The position numbers and the translations under genes were made by a program. Below are positions 11,997 through 23,851 of a stretch of 64,000 nt of DNA, one piece after another (the stretch's first letter is position 1; every line of letters begins with the position of its first letter). This DNA is from Populus alba (taxonomy: Eukaryota > Streptophyta > Magnoliopsida > Malpighiales > Salicaceae), in the NCBI RefSeq assembly GCF_005239225.2, contig NC_133284.1:53010416-53074415 (forward strand), read 5' to 3'. The notes below the pieces were generated by a model. That model had not been told where the DNA came from and searched no databases. It was given only the letters and a program-made list of their open reading frames with translations.

Positions 11997-13589
11997 GCAT
12001 TGAACCGAGTCCGACCCAGAAAAAAAAAATTATTTTTTAATTGTGTTATATTTGCTTGATGACATAGTATTTGCAGAATTTGATCACAATTCTAATTTGT
12101 TCCTGATTATATTTTACAAGTTATGTTGTTGCGTGTTAAAGAAACCAAGAAAATTGTTGGATGTATTTCAGACGTGATGGAATTGTATATCGTTCAATGG
12201 AATAATAAAAAAAATATTTTATATAACGTATGATTTATTTTATGATTAATAGCAATAGTTTAAAAATCATCAATATTAAAATATATTTTTTAAAATTATT
12301 TTATAACCTCAATTTTAAAAGCATTCTTAACCAAACACATTAAATTATTTTTTCTTCAATCTCAATTTCAAACCACAGTTTTAACCAAACATCTATTTTT
12401 TCAAACCACCTCAATTAAAAGTACTTTTTATAAAATAATTTTTTTCAAACTACAATTACAATAGCTACAATAATACCAAACACACTCTAACTATCCATTT
12501 CTGACAAACACATTTATCTCATAAATACCACAGAAAATTGTGCAAGTCACACATTTTATCCACCATTTAGCCCGATAAACACTAGTCTGCATAAGCTTCA
12601 AATAACCATTCCATGGTGTCGCGTCTTGGAGGTTCCTACAACAGTTAAAATAGCTAACACGGTGTTAGCCATTGAAAGATAAACAACGCTAAAATTCAAA
12701 ATGGTTGGAGTTAGATAATATATTATCAATATATAATTTATAAATCTATATTTTTATATAACACGGGAGCCAAGTTTGCCTTTTTTTTTTTTTAATCTTG
12801 GGGTCAACTAAAGAGTGTTTTTAGCTTTAATTGCATTTGCTACTAAAAAGTAATTGGTTAGTAATCTCAGTATAATCTTGTTGGTTGTTATTAAATGAAA
12901 TTAGCTAAGTTAAAATTGGTTAGGCAAGAAATGATTAGGTAATTTTTTTAGAAAGCAAAAGTCTAATGACATTTTAAATTATTGACTTCATGGTTATAAT
13001 TTTTCAATTTTAACAAATCATCATTAAATTCATATGTATATAAAGTATTTAATTTTAAGATTTAATGGTTTGTTTAAGAATCATAATTGTATATAAAGTT
13101 GATGATTTTAAAATAAATAATACTGCATAGACAATGCAATAAATATAAGTTAAATTATTTTATAAGAATGATATTAGAATAATGCTGGATTGCTATTGAT
13201 TTATCATTGATATGTGTATATTTTGATACATAGTAGAAAGCTAAATAATAATGACATTTGATAGTGTCCGTCCTATATATTCCACAGAAATAATGATTTA
13301 TGGTTATTAATATAATGATTTATGGTTATTAATATTATCATTGATCACAAGTATAAATTTGGTTAACATAATAATAAAAGATAATAAGATATTAGTATCT
13401 AATAATTGCTTTTGATTATAATTGATTTGGTTAATTTTGATATTAGTCTAAAGAATGTTGGGATATGAGAAATAAATCATTCTTAAAATAATGAAGTCTA
13501 ATTATTGCTTTCATTAATTTAAATACTTTAATTGGTTCTCTCTCCTCAGCATACTACAAAGTAACGGAATAATTAAAACCCCAATTTAC
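11997..13589. other. AT-rich non-coding DNA, inner end of the left arm
   Basis: No coding signal is seen. About 12,300-12,490 is a MITE-like segment ending in CCAAACACACTC, with a matching piece at about 29,150-29,300 in the right arm. A short direct duplication (AATGATTTATGGTTATTAAT) lies at about 13,291-13,335. Similarity to the right arm stops at 13,391; the remaining 200 bp are unique. Confidence 0.55.
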
Positions 13590-14342
13590 CTATACACGTG
13601 TACCCAATATGTTGATTTTTAGGATATGAGAAATCTTGGGCCACTCAGAGCCATTCTCCTTTCTACAATTTTCTTTAAGATGTGGACATCCCTCCCAAAT
13701 CACCAATTCCTTTAATTTGGAGAGGCGTTGAATGGCTGTTGAACTTGGCATATACTTGAGATTCTTGCAATTATAAATCAGAAGAGATTGAAGAGAAGAA
13801 AGGTTGGCCATCCATTCTGGCAATGCTTCCTCTAACTCCTCTCCATCGAAATACATTATCCCTAATTTCTCGAGGGCAGTGAGGTGTTGAAGTTGGTGTG
13901 GTACACTCTTCAGTTTATCCCATCCAACTATCTGTAGGGATTTGAGGGACCCACTCAAGTTGAGGTGTTGGAATGAGTTTAAAACTCCTACAGGAAAAGC
14001 CTCCATCTCCTCTGAGAAACCACCGATGCTCAATTCCTGCAGTTGGGTGAGGCCGCCCAACCAATCATCCTCTGGGATATCTCTCAAACTGGGACACCTG
14101 GTGATTTCTAATTCAACAAGAGAAGGCAATTGTCGTAAACCATGCCAATCAATACTGATGAGCTTATCACAACAGCTAATCCATAATCTTCGAAGCGAAG
14201 ACAATTCTTGAAAATCATTGCTATGGATAAGCTCACTCCAATCAATTATTGATAATACCTCTAGAGATGCACAATATTGTAGTCCGCTTGGAAGAGCTCC
14301 CAATTTACACCCATTAACAATCAATTTCTTCAAAGAATTCAA
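13590..14342 (-). CDS. CC-NB-LRR disease-resistance protein, C-terminal LRR fragment
   Basis: The 250-codon open frame, read leftwards, encodes about eight irregular plant intracellular LRRs, such as LPSLVELEITRCPSLRDIPE, LTALEKLGIMYF and LSSLQSLLIYNCKNLKYMPS. It ends with LVIWEGCPHLKENC, typical of the C-terminus of RGA-type CNL immune receptors, where the LRR domain senses effector-induced changes. There is no NB-ARC domain. Upstream (14,343 onward) the frame breaks at once, so the methionine at 14,342 is not a real start. It is either the end of a truncated gene or the intact end of a gene whose upstream part is mis-sequenced or lost in the gap. Confidence 0.8.
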   Translation of the reverse strand: MNSLKKLIVNGCKLGALPSGLQYCASLEVLSIIDWSELIHSNDFQELSSLRRLWISCCDKLISIDWHGLRQLPSLVELEITRCPSLRDIPEDDWLGGLTQLQELSIGGFSEEMEAFPVGVLNSFQHLNLSGSLKSLQIVGWDKLKSVPHQLQHLTALEKLGIMYFDGEELEEALPEWMANLSSLQSLLIYNCKNLKYMPSSTAIQRLSKLKELVIWEGCPHLKENCRKENGSEWPKISHILKINILGTRV

Positions 14343-15710
14343 CTCGGAAAATCACCAGATTGAGATCAACTACCGCACCCAAATATACACAATTGCCACC
14401 AGAGCTGTGCAGTTTGTACGCTTGAATGGATGCCAGCTTTGACAGCTCCGTATACTTCAAAAACTCGAAGAGACGTGAAGCCCATGAAATTCACCAGACA
14501 AATTATCTCAGCTCATCACAATAACTAATGCTCAAACTCTTCAAAGACTAGGAAATACTGCCCAACAACTTCTCCACCTTGGTACCATCCATCTTTGAAG
14601 ACCAACATCAGGATAGAGTGAGTATGTGTAGTGCTGGAAACAGTACACCTGCGCTGTCTCTGCTGCTATAGAACTCCAATTGCATTATTACATTTCACCA
14701 TTAGCGATTCCACCATCTTTTAGAATCTTAAGGCGTGAAAGACCATCCCAAGTGTTGAGTTGCCCAACTTGCCACAGCCCCTCAATGCACAACTCTTCAA
14801 ACAAGGAAAATACTGCAACAACTTCTCCACTGGCGGTACCATCCATTCGTCCAAGACCATCCATTCCAGGATAGAATGAGTATTTGTAGTGCTGCAAAAC
14901 AGATACACCTGCGCTTGTCCTCTGCTCGCGTATAAACTCCATTGCAATATACATTCACATTAGCATTCCACTCATCTTAGAATCTTAAGGCCGTGGAAGA
15001 CATCCAAGTGTTGGGATTGCCTCAACTTTCCACAACTGAATGCGTCAACTCTTCAAGACTAGGAAATACTGCAAACAACTTCTCCACCCGGTACCATCCA
15101 TTCTTCAAGACCATCCTCCTGTATAGGAGTGGAGGTATATGTAGTGCTGAAAACAGTACACCTGCCTTGTCTCTGCTGCATAGAACTACATTGCATATAC
15201 ATTTCACATTTAGGCATTCCACTCAATCTTTAGAATCTTAAGCGTGGAAGGACATCCAAGTGTGGGATTGCCCTCAACTGCCACACCCCTCAATGCACAA
15301 CTCTTCAAGACAAAGGAGAATATGCAACCAACTCCTCCACCTGTACCATCCATTTCTTCAAGACCATTCCATCCAGGATAGATGAGTATTTGTAGTCGCT
15401 GAAACAGTACACGCTGTCGCTGTCCTGCTGCTATAGAACTCTATTGCCTATACCATTTCACATTACGGCATTCTACTTCATCTTCAGGAATCTTAAGGCG
15501 TGGAAGACATCCAAGTGGGAGTTGCCTTCAAAAACTGCCACACCCCCTCAATGCACAACTCTTTTTCAAACAACGGAAATACGGCAAACAACTTCTTCCA
15601 CCTTTGGTACCATCCATTCGTCAAGACCATCTGATGCCAGTCATCCGAGTGAGTACTAGAATGGCAGTGATTGTTAGGTGCCTTGGAAAACAGTCTCCAG
15701 TACACGCTTG
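14343..15710 (-). pseudogene. degenerate tandem LRR modules of the same resistance gene, next to a gap
   Basis: About five copies of a ~250-bp module follow one another; the anchor CATC(C)CAAGTGT lies near 14,745, 15,000, 15,252 and 15,505. Reverse translation gives pieces of one LRR module (FPSLEEL, GWYRVEKLFAVFPSLEEL, DKAGVLF). Almost every copy has single-base insertions or deletions in different places, so no frame lasts. The sudden change from a clean frame at 14,342 to dense indels running into the N-gap suggests unpolished read sequence as much as biological decay. Confidence 0.65.
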
Positions 15711-16210
15711 NNNNNNNNNNNNNNNNNNNNNNNNNNNNNNNNNNNNNNNNNNNNNNNNNNNNNNNNNNNNNNNNNNNNNNNNNNNNNNNNNNNNNNNNNN
15801 NNNNNNNNNNNNNNNNNNNNNNNNNNNNNNNNNNNNNNNNNNNNNNNNNNNNNNNNNNNNNNNNNNNNNNNNNNNNNNNNNNNNNNNNNNNNNNNNNNNN
15901 NNNNNNNNNNNNNNNNNNNNNNNNNNNNNNNNNNNNNNNNNNNNNNNNNNNNNNNNNNNNNNNNNNNNNNNNNNNNNNNNNNNNNNNNNNNNNNNNNNNN
16001 NNNNNNNNNNNNNNNNNNNNNNNNNNNNNNNNNNNNNNNNNNNNNNNNNNNNNNNNNNNNNNNNNNNNNNNNNNNNNNNNNNNNNNNNNNNNNNNNNNNN
16101 NNNNNNNNNNNNNNNNNNNNNNNNNNNNNNNNNNNNNNNNNNNNNNNNNNNNNNNNNNNNNNNNNNNNNNNNNNNNNNNNNNNNNNNNNNNNNNNNNNNN
16201 NNNNNNNNNN
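15711..16210. other. assembly gap (500 N)
   Basis: Exactly 500 undetermined bases, a conventional placeholder length, so the real distance is unknown. It separates the LRR modules from the interior of the Tat retrotransposon and hides any 5' LTR. Reading frames crossing it are meaningless. Confidence 1.
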
Positions 16211-16565
16211 TTAGGAGGTATAAGGATTTGAATAAGAAATATATAGAGTTGGAAAGCAAAAGGGGAGGATTCGAGGATGTTAAAGCGGAGTTAGCAGCCA
16301 AGAGGAATGAGATAAAAGTTACAAGGATAAAGCTCGACAAGAACGCGAAAAGTCGAAGTATTTGGACGAGAAGCTAGTAGCAACAGAAAAGCACAAGGAT
16401 CGAATCGACGCCAACAACATTGCTTTGAACAGAACAAACATGTTGCTCATAGAAAAAATGACCAAAACCGATGAGCAAATGACGAAGCTGCTGCACATGC
16501 TCGAATTATTAGAATCAATGCACGGAATGTGGGAGGAGACATCATTCGCTATCGCCGAAGCCTAG
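16211..16565 (+). pseudogene. Tat ORF1 C-terminal coiled coil
   Basis: Two overlapping frames, joined by one frameshift near 16,325, encode a charged heptad-rich helix (RRYKDLNKKYIELESKRG, then YLDEKLVATEKHKDRIDANN), ending at TAG 16,563-16,565. Tat elements often carry an extra ORF upstream of gag with such a coiled-coil end; its role is not established. The start is lost in the gap. Confidence 0.55.
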
Positions 16566-16964
16566 CCGAAACCGATGCCTTTTTATGGGAAGCATTGAGA
16601 ACCCGCGGCTTTGCTTTCTTACCTTTGGCTAAGGAGTTTATGGAGGAAAGAGATTAGCATGTTGTATTTCTAAAATGTATTTTTATCCAAGCATTAATGA
16701 AAAGGGCGTTGACCCATCTTCTTATGCAAAATCTGTCTCTTGGTGAACATGATTCTAGCAAAACGACTCGAAACGCAGAACTTTCTATCAAAGCAATGTG
16801 ACAAAGAGAATGCTTATAATGGGATGGTTATTTTTTCGTTCACAATAAAACATGCATGCATCCATCACAATCATACATTTTCTCATACATCTATGCATGC
16901 ATCTCCAGATCGTTGAAACATAGGTCCCACATCCAGAGTCCACCAAACCCGGTCCAGATCAAGA
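16566..16964 (+). other. spacer between Tat ORF1 and gag
   Basis: About 400 bp without a usable frame, ending directly before the gag ATG. It is part of the retrotransposon interior, and I see nothing else in it. Confidence 0.5.
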
Positions 16965-18310
16965 ATGGAAAACGAAGAAAGAGCTCAGTTAGAGTCACAC
17001 TACCAGACCGAGTTGGAATCCGTGAAAAATGAAGTTTCCCGGTTGACCAATCTGCTTGAGCAACTTTTAAAAAGCCAAGAATGGGGAGGGAACACCTACC
17101 CAACCACCTATAGGAGCACCGTCGGCCCCTGTCCCCGGGGTATCTCAGAATATGGGGCAGATTCAGCAACGGGGCAGCACTTTACAACCTGTTATTCCCA
17201 TTCAGCCCCCTCAAGCTCATATCACTGTAGATTTAAACAGCCGAGGGGCCTTCCGATAATAGGTCCACGGGTTTTGTGAATGATGACAAGATATCAGCAT
17301 TAGAAGAAAGGTTAAGAGCAGTCGAGGGAAATGATTGGTTGACCCCCTGCGAACGTCGGAAATATGCTTGGTACCTAACCTCACGGTACTAAAAGATTTA
17401 GGATACCAGAGTTTTATAAGGTATACTGGGGTTGGAATGCCCAAACACTCACCTTCGATCTTATTGCAACAAGATGGCTGAAGTAATTCATGACGATAAG
17501 TTAATGATCTACTTTTTCCAAGACAGTCTATCGGGATCTGCGCTAAGTTGGTACATGAGGCTGGATAATGTCAAGATTAAGAAATGGAAGGACTTAGTGG
17601 AGGCTTTCCTAAAAGCAATACAAGTTCAATTTGGAAATTGCTCCAGATCGAACGAGCCTCATGTCGATGGAAAAGAGAAGCAAGAGTCAGTGAGGGCTTA
17701 TGCACAAAGATGGAGGGACGAGGCCACGCACGTGCAACCCCCTTTGATAGAAACGGAGATGGTGACTTTGTTCGCCAATACATTCAAGGCACCTTACTAT
17801 GAGCATTTAATGGGTAGCTCATCTCAACATTTTCTATGATGTTGTACGTGTGGCGGAAAGAATCGAGCAAGGAATTAAAGCAGGGCGCATAGCGGAGCCT
17901 TTAGAGAAGAAAGGTTTTATGGAAGGAAAAGAGAAGGGGACGTTAACAATTTGGAAGGCGGGTTATAAAGGCAAAAAAGTAAATTTCCACAGCCCACAAG
18001 CACCTACCTCTCAATCCCCACGCATAAACTTTAACCAATCTTTTTCACCTAACCGAACAAATAACCAACCAAACTACCAAATCATTACCAAAGACCCCAC
18101 TCAGGATACACCTCAGAACAATTGCCACCATTACCCATGCCTTTGAAGGACATGTATGCCAAACTTTTGAGCATTGGACAAATAGCTCCTATCCCTACAC
18201 TACCACTACAACCACCATTCCCAATTTGGTACAAGCCCGATTTGACTTGTGAGTACCATGGGGGTAATCCCGGGCATGGGATTGAAACCTGCTAATGGTG
18301 GCAAAAGGTA
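16965..18310 (+). pseudogene. Tat gag (capsid/nucleocapsid), frameshifted
   Basis: ATG at 16,965 starts MENEERAQLESHYQTELESV, an N-terminal coiled coil. After frameshifts, 17,470-17,840 encodes the retrotransposon gag core (MIYFFQDSLSGSALSWYMRL, then ESVRAYAQRWRDEATHVQPP), the structural shell protein. Next is a Q/N/P-rich linker (17,990-18,130). A CCHC-like segment, CEYHGGNPGHGIETC, at about 18,250-18,292 would bind RNA. At least two frame breaks occur. Confidence 0.75.
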
Positions 18311-18352
18311 TTAAATGAGGCATATGTACCCCAGGACATTGAGCATAAAACT

Positions 18353-18940
18353 ATGGAGCATTTAGTGGGGAGGATCCATGCAACTAATTACCTCTACTTC
18401 ACATCTGATGAGCTTGATACTGAAGGTACCGGACACAACAAGCCTTTATACATCACGGTTAGGTGCAAAGACTGCCTCGTAGGGAAGGTGCTCGTCGATA
18501 ATGGCTCGGCCTTGAACGTATTGCCAAAGCACATTCTGGAGGAAATGCCGATTGATGAATCTCATATGAAGCCAAGTACTATGATGGCCAGAGCATATGA
18601 TGGCTCACCTAGGCCAATACTTGGGACTTTAGAAGTGGAGCTATATGTGGGACCGCAAATGTTCCTAGTGACACTTCAGGTTATGGATATTCACCCTTCC
18701 TATAGTATGTTGTTGGGAAGACCTTGGATCCACGCAGCGGGGGCAGTAGCTTCATCATTACACCAATGTTTGAAGTACATCATGAATGGGATGTTAGTAA
18801 CCGTCAGGGCTGAGGAGGCAATAGCCATGACAAAGAATGTGGCTGTGCCTTTCATCGAAGCGGAGGATTGCAAGGATAACAATATCCATGCTTTTGAGAT
18901 CGTGAACGCTGACTGGGTACCAGAAGAAACACCGTGTTAA
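18353..18940 (+). CDS. Tat aspartic protease region
   Basis: This 195-codon open segment contains the retropepsin active-site region VLVDNGSALNVLP (D-N-G-S, usual for this lineage in place of D-S/T-G) around residues 49-61 and the downstream YSMLLGRPWIHAAGAV (the flap/LGRPW region typical of Tat). The enzyme would cleave the Gag-Pol polyprotein. The frame closes at TAA 18,938-18,940 before the RT, whereas intact elements continue. It is the best-preserved domain of the element. Confidence 0.75.
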   Translation: MEHLVGRIHATNYLYFTSDELDTEGTGHNKPLYITVRCKDCLVGKVLVDNGSALNVLPKHILEEMPIDESHMKPSTMMARAYDGSPRPILGTLEVELYVGPQMFLVTLQVMDIHPSYSMLLGRPWIHAAGAVASSLHQCLKYIMNGMLVTVRAEEAIAMTKNVAVPFIEAEDCKDNNIHAFEIVNADWVPEETPC

Positions 18941-19815
18941 GAAGACCAAGGATCTCAGAAGCGGCAAGGATGGCAAGTCTATTGTTTCTTGAACCGTGGG
19001 GTCCCACTTCGATATAACCTCGCTTGCGGAATACCAGAAGGGGCTAATCCGACAAGGAAGAGAAAGGCTGATCAAAGATTTGGGCTAGGATATCAACCTA
19101 ACCAAGAGGATTATCGTTGGGCTGCTGATCGGAGGAAGGACAAGAAGGATGGCTAGAATTAAAAGGAAGAGATCTTGAAGAAGAACAGCTGGAAATTCCC
19201 TCCCCTTAGCGTATCATTCCCAAGAGCTGCATACATAGTGCAACATTGATAAGGAGCTGAAAGCCTGGGTCTAGAGCTGGCAAATATGAGCATTAAAAAC
19301 CTTGGAGGGAAGGAGAAGGAAAAAGGTGATGCGAAAGAAAATAGCAGGAAAAGAAGATGAAGTGCTGCCACAAACTGACTATCCATACACTAGAAGAAGT
19401 CTCCGCCAAGACCTGTGTGCGCAAGTTGGCTCAAGGCGAAAAGTTCCAGAATTGGGGTGACCCAAGAAGCTCCAATGGTTTTCAAAATGTAAAACCAACT
19501 TTGTTTGCCTTAGAATGTTTTTGTCATTTGCTTATGCTTGCTTTATTTTCTCTAGTTGACAATCGAGGCTCATGATGTCAGCTAGATTCTATGTTTGTCA
19601 TGGAGCCCACCTTTTCCCTTTGAATAAATGTGAGATCATGCACTTTTTCAAAAATTTGATTATTTATATATGCATTTACACCAAGCACTTCCCGCTTTCA
19701 GGAATCCTGAAAGCGGATTCTCCTACAACATCACATACATCTAGCATCAAGAATAAATGGCCAAACTTGAACGAGCATGTAATATCTATGGAAGAAGAAG
19801 AGTGGGATGAAAAGC
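18941..19815 (+). other. Tat protease-RT linker, degenerate
   Basis: The short frames are not continuous. The sequence is acidic or basic linker-like (for example MEEEEWDEKQ at about 19,785) and contains an AT-rich insertion near 19,600-19,690. It is retrotransposon interior, with no independent gene. Confidence 0.5.
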
Positions 19816-21260
19816 AATATCAGTGGAATTCACCAGGCTAGTTAGAACAACAGGAACAGACTTGGAAGCCTGCCACCGAGGAGAACTCGAAACTATCAAT
19901 GTGGGCAATGGTCAGCTCAGGAAAGAGTTGAAAATAGGTACCTTAATTACTTCTGAACAAAGGATAAAACTGATCACCCTATTACAAGAATATTCGGATG
20001 TCTTTGCTTGGTCATATGAAGATATGCCCGGGTTTGGATACAAGTATTGTAGAACACAAGATACCGTTGGAAGAAGGGTATAAGCCAGTCAAGCAGAAAC
20101 TGAGGAGGGCCCACCCGGACGTCTGGATCAAGGTCAAGGCAGAACTCGAAAAGCAATGGGATGCTGGCTTTCTAGAAGTAGTTAGATATCCGCAATGGGT
20201 ATCTAACATTGTTGTGGTGCCTAAGAAGGAAGGAAGATTAGAGTTTGTGTAGATTTTCGGAATTTGAATAGAGCTAGTCCTAAAGATGATTTTCCTCTAC
20301 CACACATAGATGTTTTAGTGGATAACGCTGCCCGAAGTTCCACTTATTCCTTTATGGACGGTTTTTCAGGATACAATCAAATAAAAATGGCTCCCGAGGA
20401 TAAGGCGAAAACAACTTTCGTCACACTTGGGGGACCTACTGCTACAAGGTCATGCCATTTGGGTTAAAGAACGCAAGGTGCCACATATCAAAGAGCAATG
20501 GTGACTCTATTCCACGACATGATGCATAAAGAAATTGAGGTGTATGTAGATGATATGATTGCCAAGTCTAAAAAGGGACAGGATCATTGTGGAAGTTTTG
20601 AGGGAAGTTATTTTTGAGGTTGAGGAAAGTATGAACTAAGGCTTAATCCTACAAAATGTTCATTCGGAGTTAAAGTCGGGCAAGCTGTTGGGATTTTGTG
20701 GTAAGCGAATAGAGGTATAGAGGTGGATCCAGACAAAAGTAAGGGCCATTCAAGCTATGTCATCCCCTAAGACGGAGAAAGAAGTAAGAGGATTCTTAGG
20801 AAGGTTGAATTACATTGCTCGATTTATAGCTCAGCTAACAACAACATGCGAGCCTATATTCCGACTACTAAGGAAAAAGAACCCTGGAACCTGGAATGAG
20901 GAGTGTGAGGAGGCGTTCAATAAAATCAAGCATTATTTACAAATCCACCTCTACTGGTGCCTCCTGTATCAGGGAAACCTCTAGTATTATATCTAACCGT
21001 AACTGAAGTAGCCATGGGATGTGTATTGGGTCAGCATGATGAAACCAGAAGGAAGGAAAGAGCTATTTATTACTTGAGTAAGAAATTTCACTGAATGTGA
21101 GTCCAGATACACGGAGATAGAAAAAGCTGTGTTGTGCATTTGGTTGTGGGCGGCAAAGAGGTTGCGACATACATGTTATACTATACCACTTGGTTGATTT
21201 CAAAATTGGATCCCCTGAGGTATATTTGTAATAAGCCTTTTCTCTCAAGTCGAATTGCAA
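19816..21260 (+). pseudogene. Tat reverse transcriptase and RNase H, multiply frameshifted
   Basis: The pre-RT segment reads SEQRIKLITLLQEYSDVFAW. The RT then appears in pieces: KPVKQKLRRAHPDVWIKV, DFRNLNRASPKDDFPLPHID, FMDGFSGYNQIKMAPEDKAK and the catalytic box EVYVDDMIAKS near 20,545. The pieces lie in different frames. Further on come RGFLGRLNYIARFIAQLT (RT thumb/connection) and an RNase H remnant (about 20,990-21,180). At least four frame changes are visible between 20,080 and 21,000, so no active enzyme can be made. Confidence 0.8.
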
Positions 21261-21429
21261 GGTAGCAGGTTATTAGCAGAATATGACATAGTGTACATTG
21301 ACAAGGAAAGCCGTAAAAGGGAGTGCCATTGCAGACCATTTGGCCGATAATGCTGTTGAAGATTACGAAGCCTTTGGATTTTTGATTTCCCTGATGAAGA
21401 TATATCGTCAATAGAAAATGAAGAAGAGA

Positions 21430-21835
21430 AGACAGATTGGTGGACCATGTTTTTTTGACGGGGCAGTAAATGTACATGGTAACGGGCAGGAGGCGGTAAT
21501 AATCTCTCCCTAATAAGAAACAATACCCAGTTTCGGTCAAACTATCATTTTGAGTGCACCAACAATACAGCTGAGTACGAAGCTTGTATACTCGGTTTAG
21601 AAGCGACATTGGAGTTAAAGATAAAGAAGATAGATGTATATGGGGATTCAATGTTGATCATCTGCCAGGTCAAAGGGGAATGGCAAACCAAAGAGGAAAA
21701 GTTGAGGCCGTACCAGGAATACCTATCTATGCTAGCAAAGGAATTTGAAGAAATTAGATTCACCCATCTAGGAAGGGAGGGAACCATTTTGCGGATGCTT
21801 TGGCCACACTAGCTGCTATGACTACCATTGACCTC
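21430..21835 (+). pseudogene. Tat second (archaeal-type) RNase H
   Basis: Fragments read DGAVN, ECTNNTAEYEACILGLEATL and KIDVYGDSMLIICQVKGEW, then HFADALATLAAMTTI after a frame change near 21,785. The D..E..D..D pattern and NNTAEYEA match the additional RNase H domain that Tat/Ogre elements carry between pol RNase H and integrase. It places the element in this lineage. Confidence 0.75.
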
Positions 21836-21921
21836 AAGTGCAAGGTACAACCAGTACACATTAATATTAGAAATGATCCAGCGCACTGTTGTTTAGTTGA
21901 AGGAGAGATGGACGGACAACC

Positions 21922-23180
21922 TTGGTATTACGATATCAAGAATCTTTGTGCAGAATCAGGAATAATCCGGTGGGAGCTTCTAACACGGATAAGAAAACCT
22001 TGAGAAGGTTGGCTATAGACTTCTATTTAGATGGAGAGATTTTATATAAAAGATCATTTGATGGTACCCTGTTAAGGTGTTTGGATGAGGCAGATGCTAG
22101 AAAGGCATTAAGAGAGGTCCATGAGGGGATTGCTCAACCCATTGCTAGCGAGCACATGATGGCAAGGAAAATCCAAAGGGCTGGTTATTTTTGGATGACA
22201 CTAGAAAAGATTTGTATCGACTATGTCAGAAAATGTCACAAATGTCAAATTTACAGTGATAAGGTCAATATGCCACCAGCTCCTCTGTTTAACTTAACAT
22301 CTCCATGGCCTTTCGCGATGTGGGGAATTGATGTGATTGGACCTGTAAACCCAAAAAGCGAGCAATGGTCATAGATTTATCCTCGTGGCTATTGACTACT
22401 TCACAAAATGGGTAGAAGCCGGGTCATTTGCTCATGTGAACACAAAAAGTGGTGAAGAAATTTATTGAGAGAGATTTGATAATGTCGGTATGGTCCCCCA
22501 GAACAGATTATAACTGATAATGCCCAGAATTTCAACGGCAAGATGATAATAGAGCTCTGCACTAAATGGAAAAATCAAGCATTCCAATTCTTCGCCATAT
22601 AGACCAAAGATGAATGGGGCGGTAGAAGCTGCTAACAAGAATGTCAAAAAGATTGTTCAGAAAATGGTAGTCACCTATAAGGATTGGCATGAGATGTTAC
22701 CATTTGCCCTTCATGCATATCGCACCGCAGTTTCGAACCTCAACAGGGACTACCCCATATTCTTTGGTGTACGGTATGGAAGCAGTGATGCCTTTTGGAA
22801 GTGGAAATCCCATCGTTAAGAGTGTTAATAGATTCTGAGATAGAAGAGGCCGAGTGGGCCAGAGTGAGATAACGAGCAATTGAACTTGATCAGTGAGAAG
22901 AGGATGGCCGCAATATGTCATCACCAAACTTTATCAGAAACGAATGGCTAAGGCGTATGATAAGAAGGTTAGACCGCGTTTGTTTCAAGAAGGGGATCTA
23001 GTATTGAAGAAAATATTGTCATTACCAGGAGATGATCAAAGCAAATGGGCACCAAATTATGAGGGTCCTTATGTAGTAACAAAGGCATTCTCAGGAGGAG
23101 CGTTGAAGTTAGCTAGAATGGATGGAGAAGACCTAGCTCGACCTGTGAATTCTGACTCTGTAAAAAGATATTACGCTTGA
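21922..23180 (+). pseudogene. Tat integrase, frameshifted
   Basis: The HHCC zinc-finger part is readable (REVHEGIAQPIASEHMMARK, then YVRKCHKCQIYSD). It is followed by the first catalytic Asp (FAMWGIDVIGPV), the second (ITDNAQNFNGK, about 22,510, other frame) and the Glu region (KMNGAVEAANKNVKKIVQKM, about 22,605). The C-terminal part, 22,893-23,180, ends VKRYYA, a usual pol end in this group. At least three frameshifts interrupt it. Integrase would join element DNA to the host genome. Confidence 0.8.
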
Positions 23181-23851
23181 TGTAGTTCCCTAAATTAATA
23201 AAGCAAAGTTTGGCCATTGATTTCTTTCCTTTTGTGCATTGATCTCACAACAATCATTTTTTGCATTAATCCCAACAGTGCATCTCCTCACTCATTTAAA
23301 AAGTTTAGCATCGACTGAACGAATTTCTTCTCTATATAAAAGCTCAAACTAGGATCACACCTCTACACTGGGGGCAATACAAGATGTTTTATGAAAAGTT
23401 TTTACGGAAGCCTATAGATTTGAAAACCAAGCTAAAGCATTTGACAAAAGCATGACATAAAGGCAAGAACAAGTCTTACATTTTGAGAAAAGGATTACTT
23501 GAGGAAAGTCAAATACTTCTTCTCCAAGAATATGATAAAAAGACAACACGAAAGATGAATCCGGCATACGACTTCAAAAGCAAGCTCATGTTACGAGGGA
23601 GTCTCGTGAACTAGAAAAGAGGATGGAGGCCTATGTTTCAAAACCAGGTACGAATGCATGCATTGCATCTAATCATAAAGTCATTGCACGTATGTTTTTT
23701 TTATCGTTACAGGAGGAGATCTTAGTGCATTCCAACGAGATTATGGGCGAAGAAAGAATCATTGAGTTGAGTCTAGAACAGAAAAAAGAGAAGATAATAT
23801 TTTTCAGACCCTGCCAGCAGGAAGAACGACATCGATAGCAAGTGGTAAAAG
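23181..23851 (+). other. Tat 3' untranslated region, part before the hairpin array
   Basis: Non-coding DNA after the pol stop. The short frames (for example 23,623-23,838) have no recognisable domain. Tat/Ogre elements are known for a long, fast-evolving 3' UTR. Confidence 0.55.

Larger units (their letters stand above)
1243..13391 (+). repeat. left arm of large inverted duplication
   Basis: This arm matches the reverse complement of about 28,258-45,513. The outer edge is AATTTTCAATCAGTTAAACG here and its complement near 45,513. The inner edge is near AAAAGATAATAAGATATT at 13,391, matching about 28,258. The match covers the promoter side, all introns and the 3' flank of the PPR gene, an old gypsy remnant and AT-rich DNA. 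The right arm lacks the equivalents of 1,686-2,436 and of about 9,343-12,336. This arm lacks the equivalent of about 42,482-43,925 and both copia insertions. Confidence 0.9.

Noticed and set aside
15604..16377. Long reading frames spanning the first N gap
   Set aside because: They consist mostly of undetermined residues; the real flanks belong to an LRR array on one side and a retrotransposon on the other.
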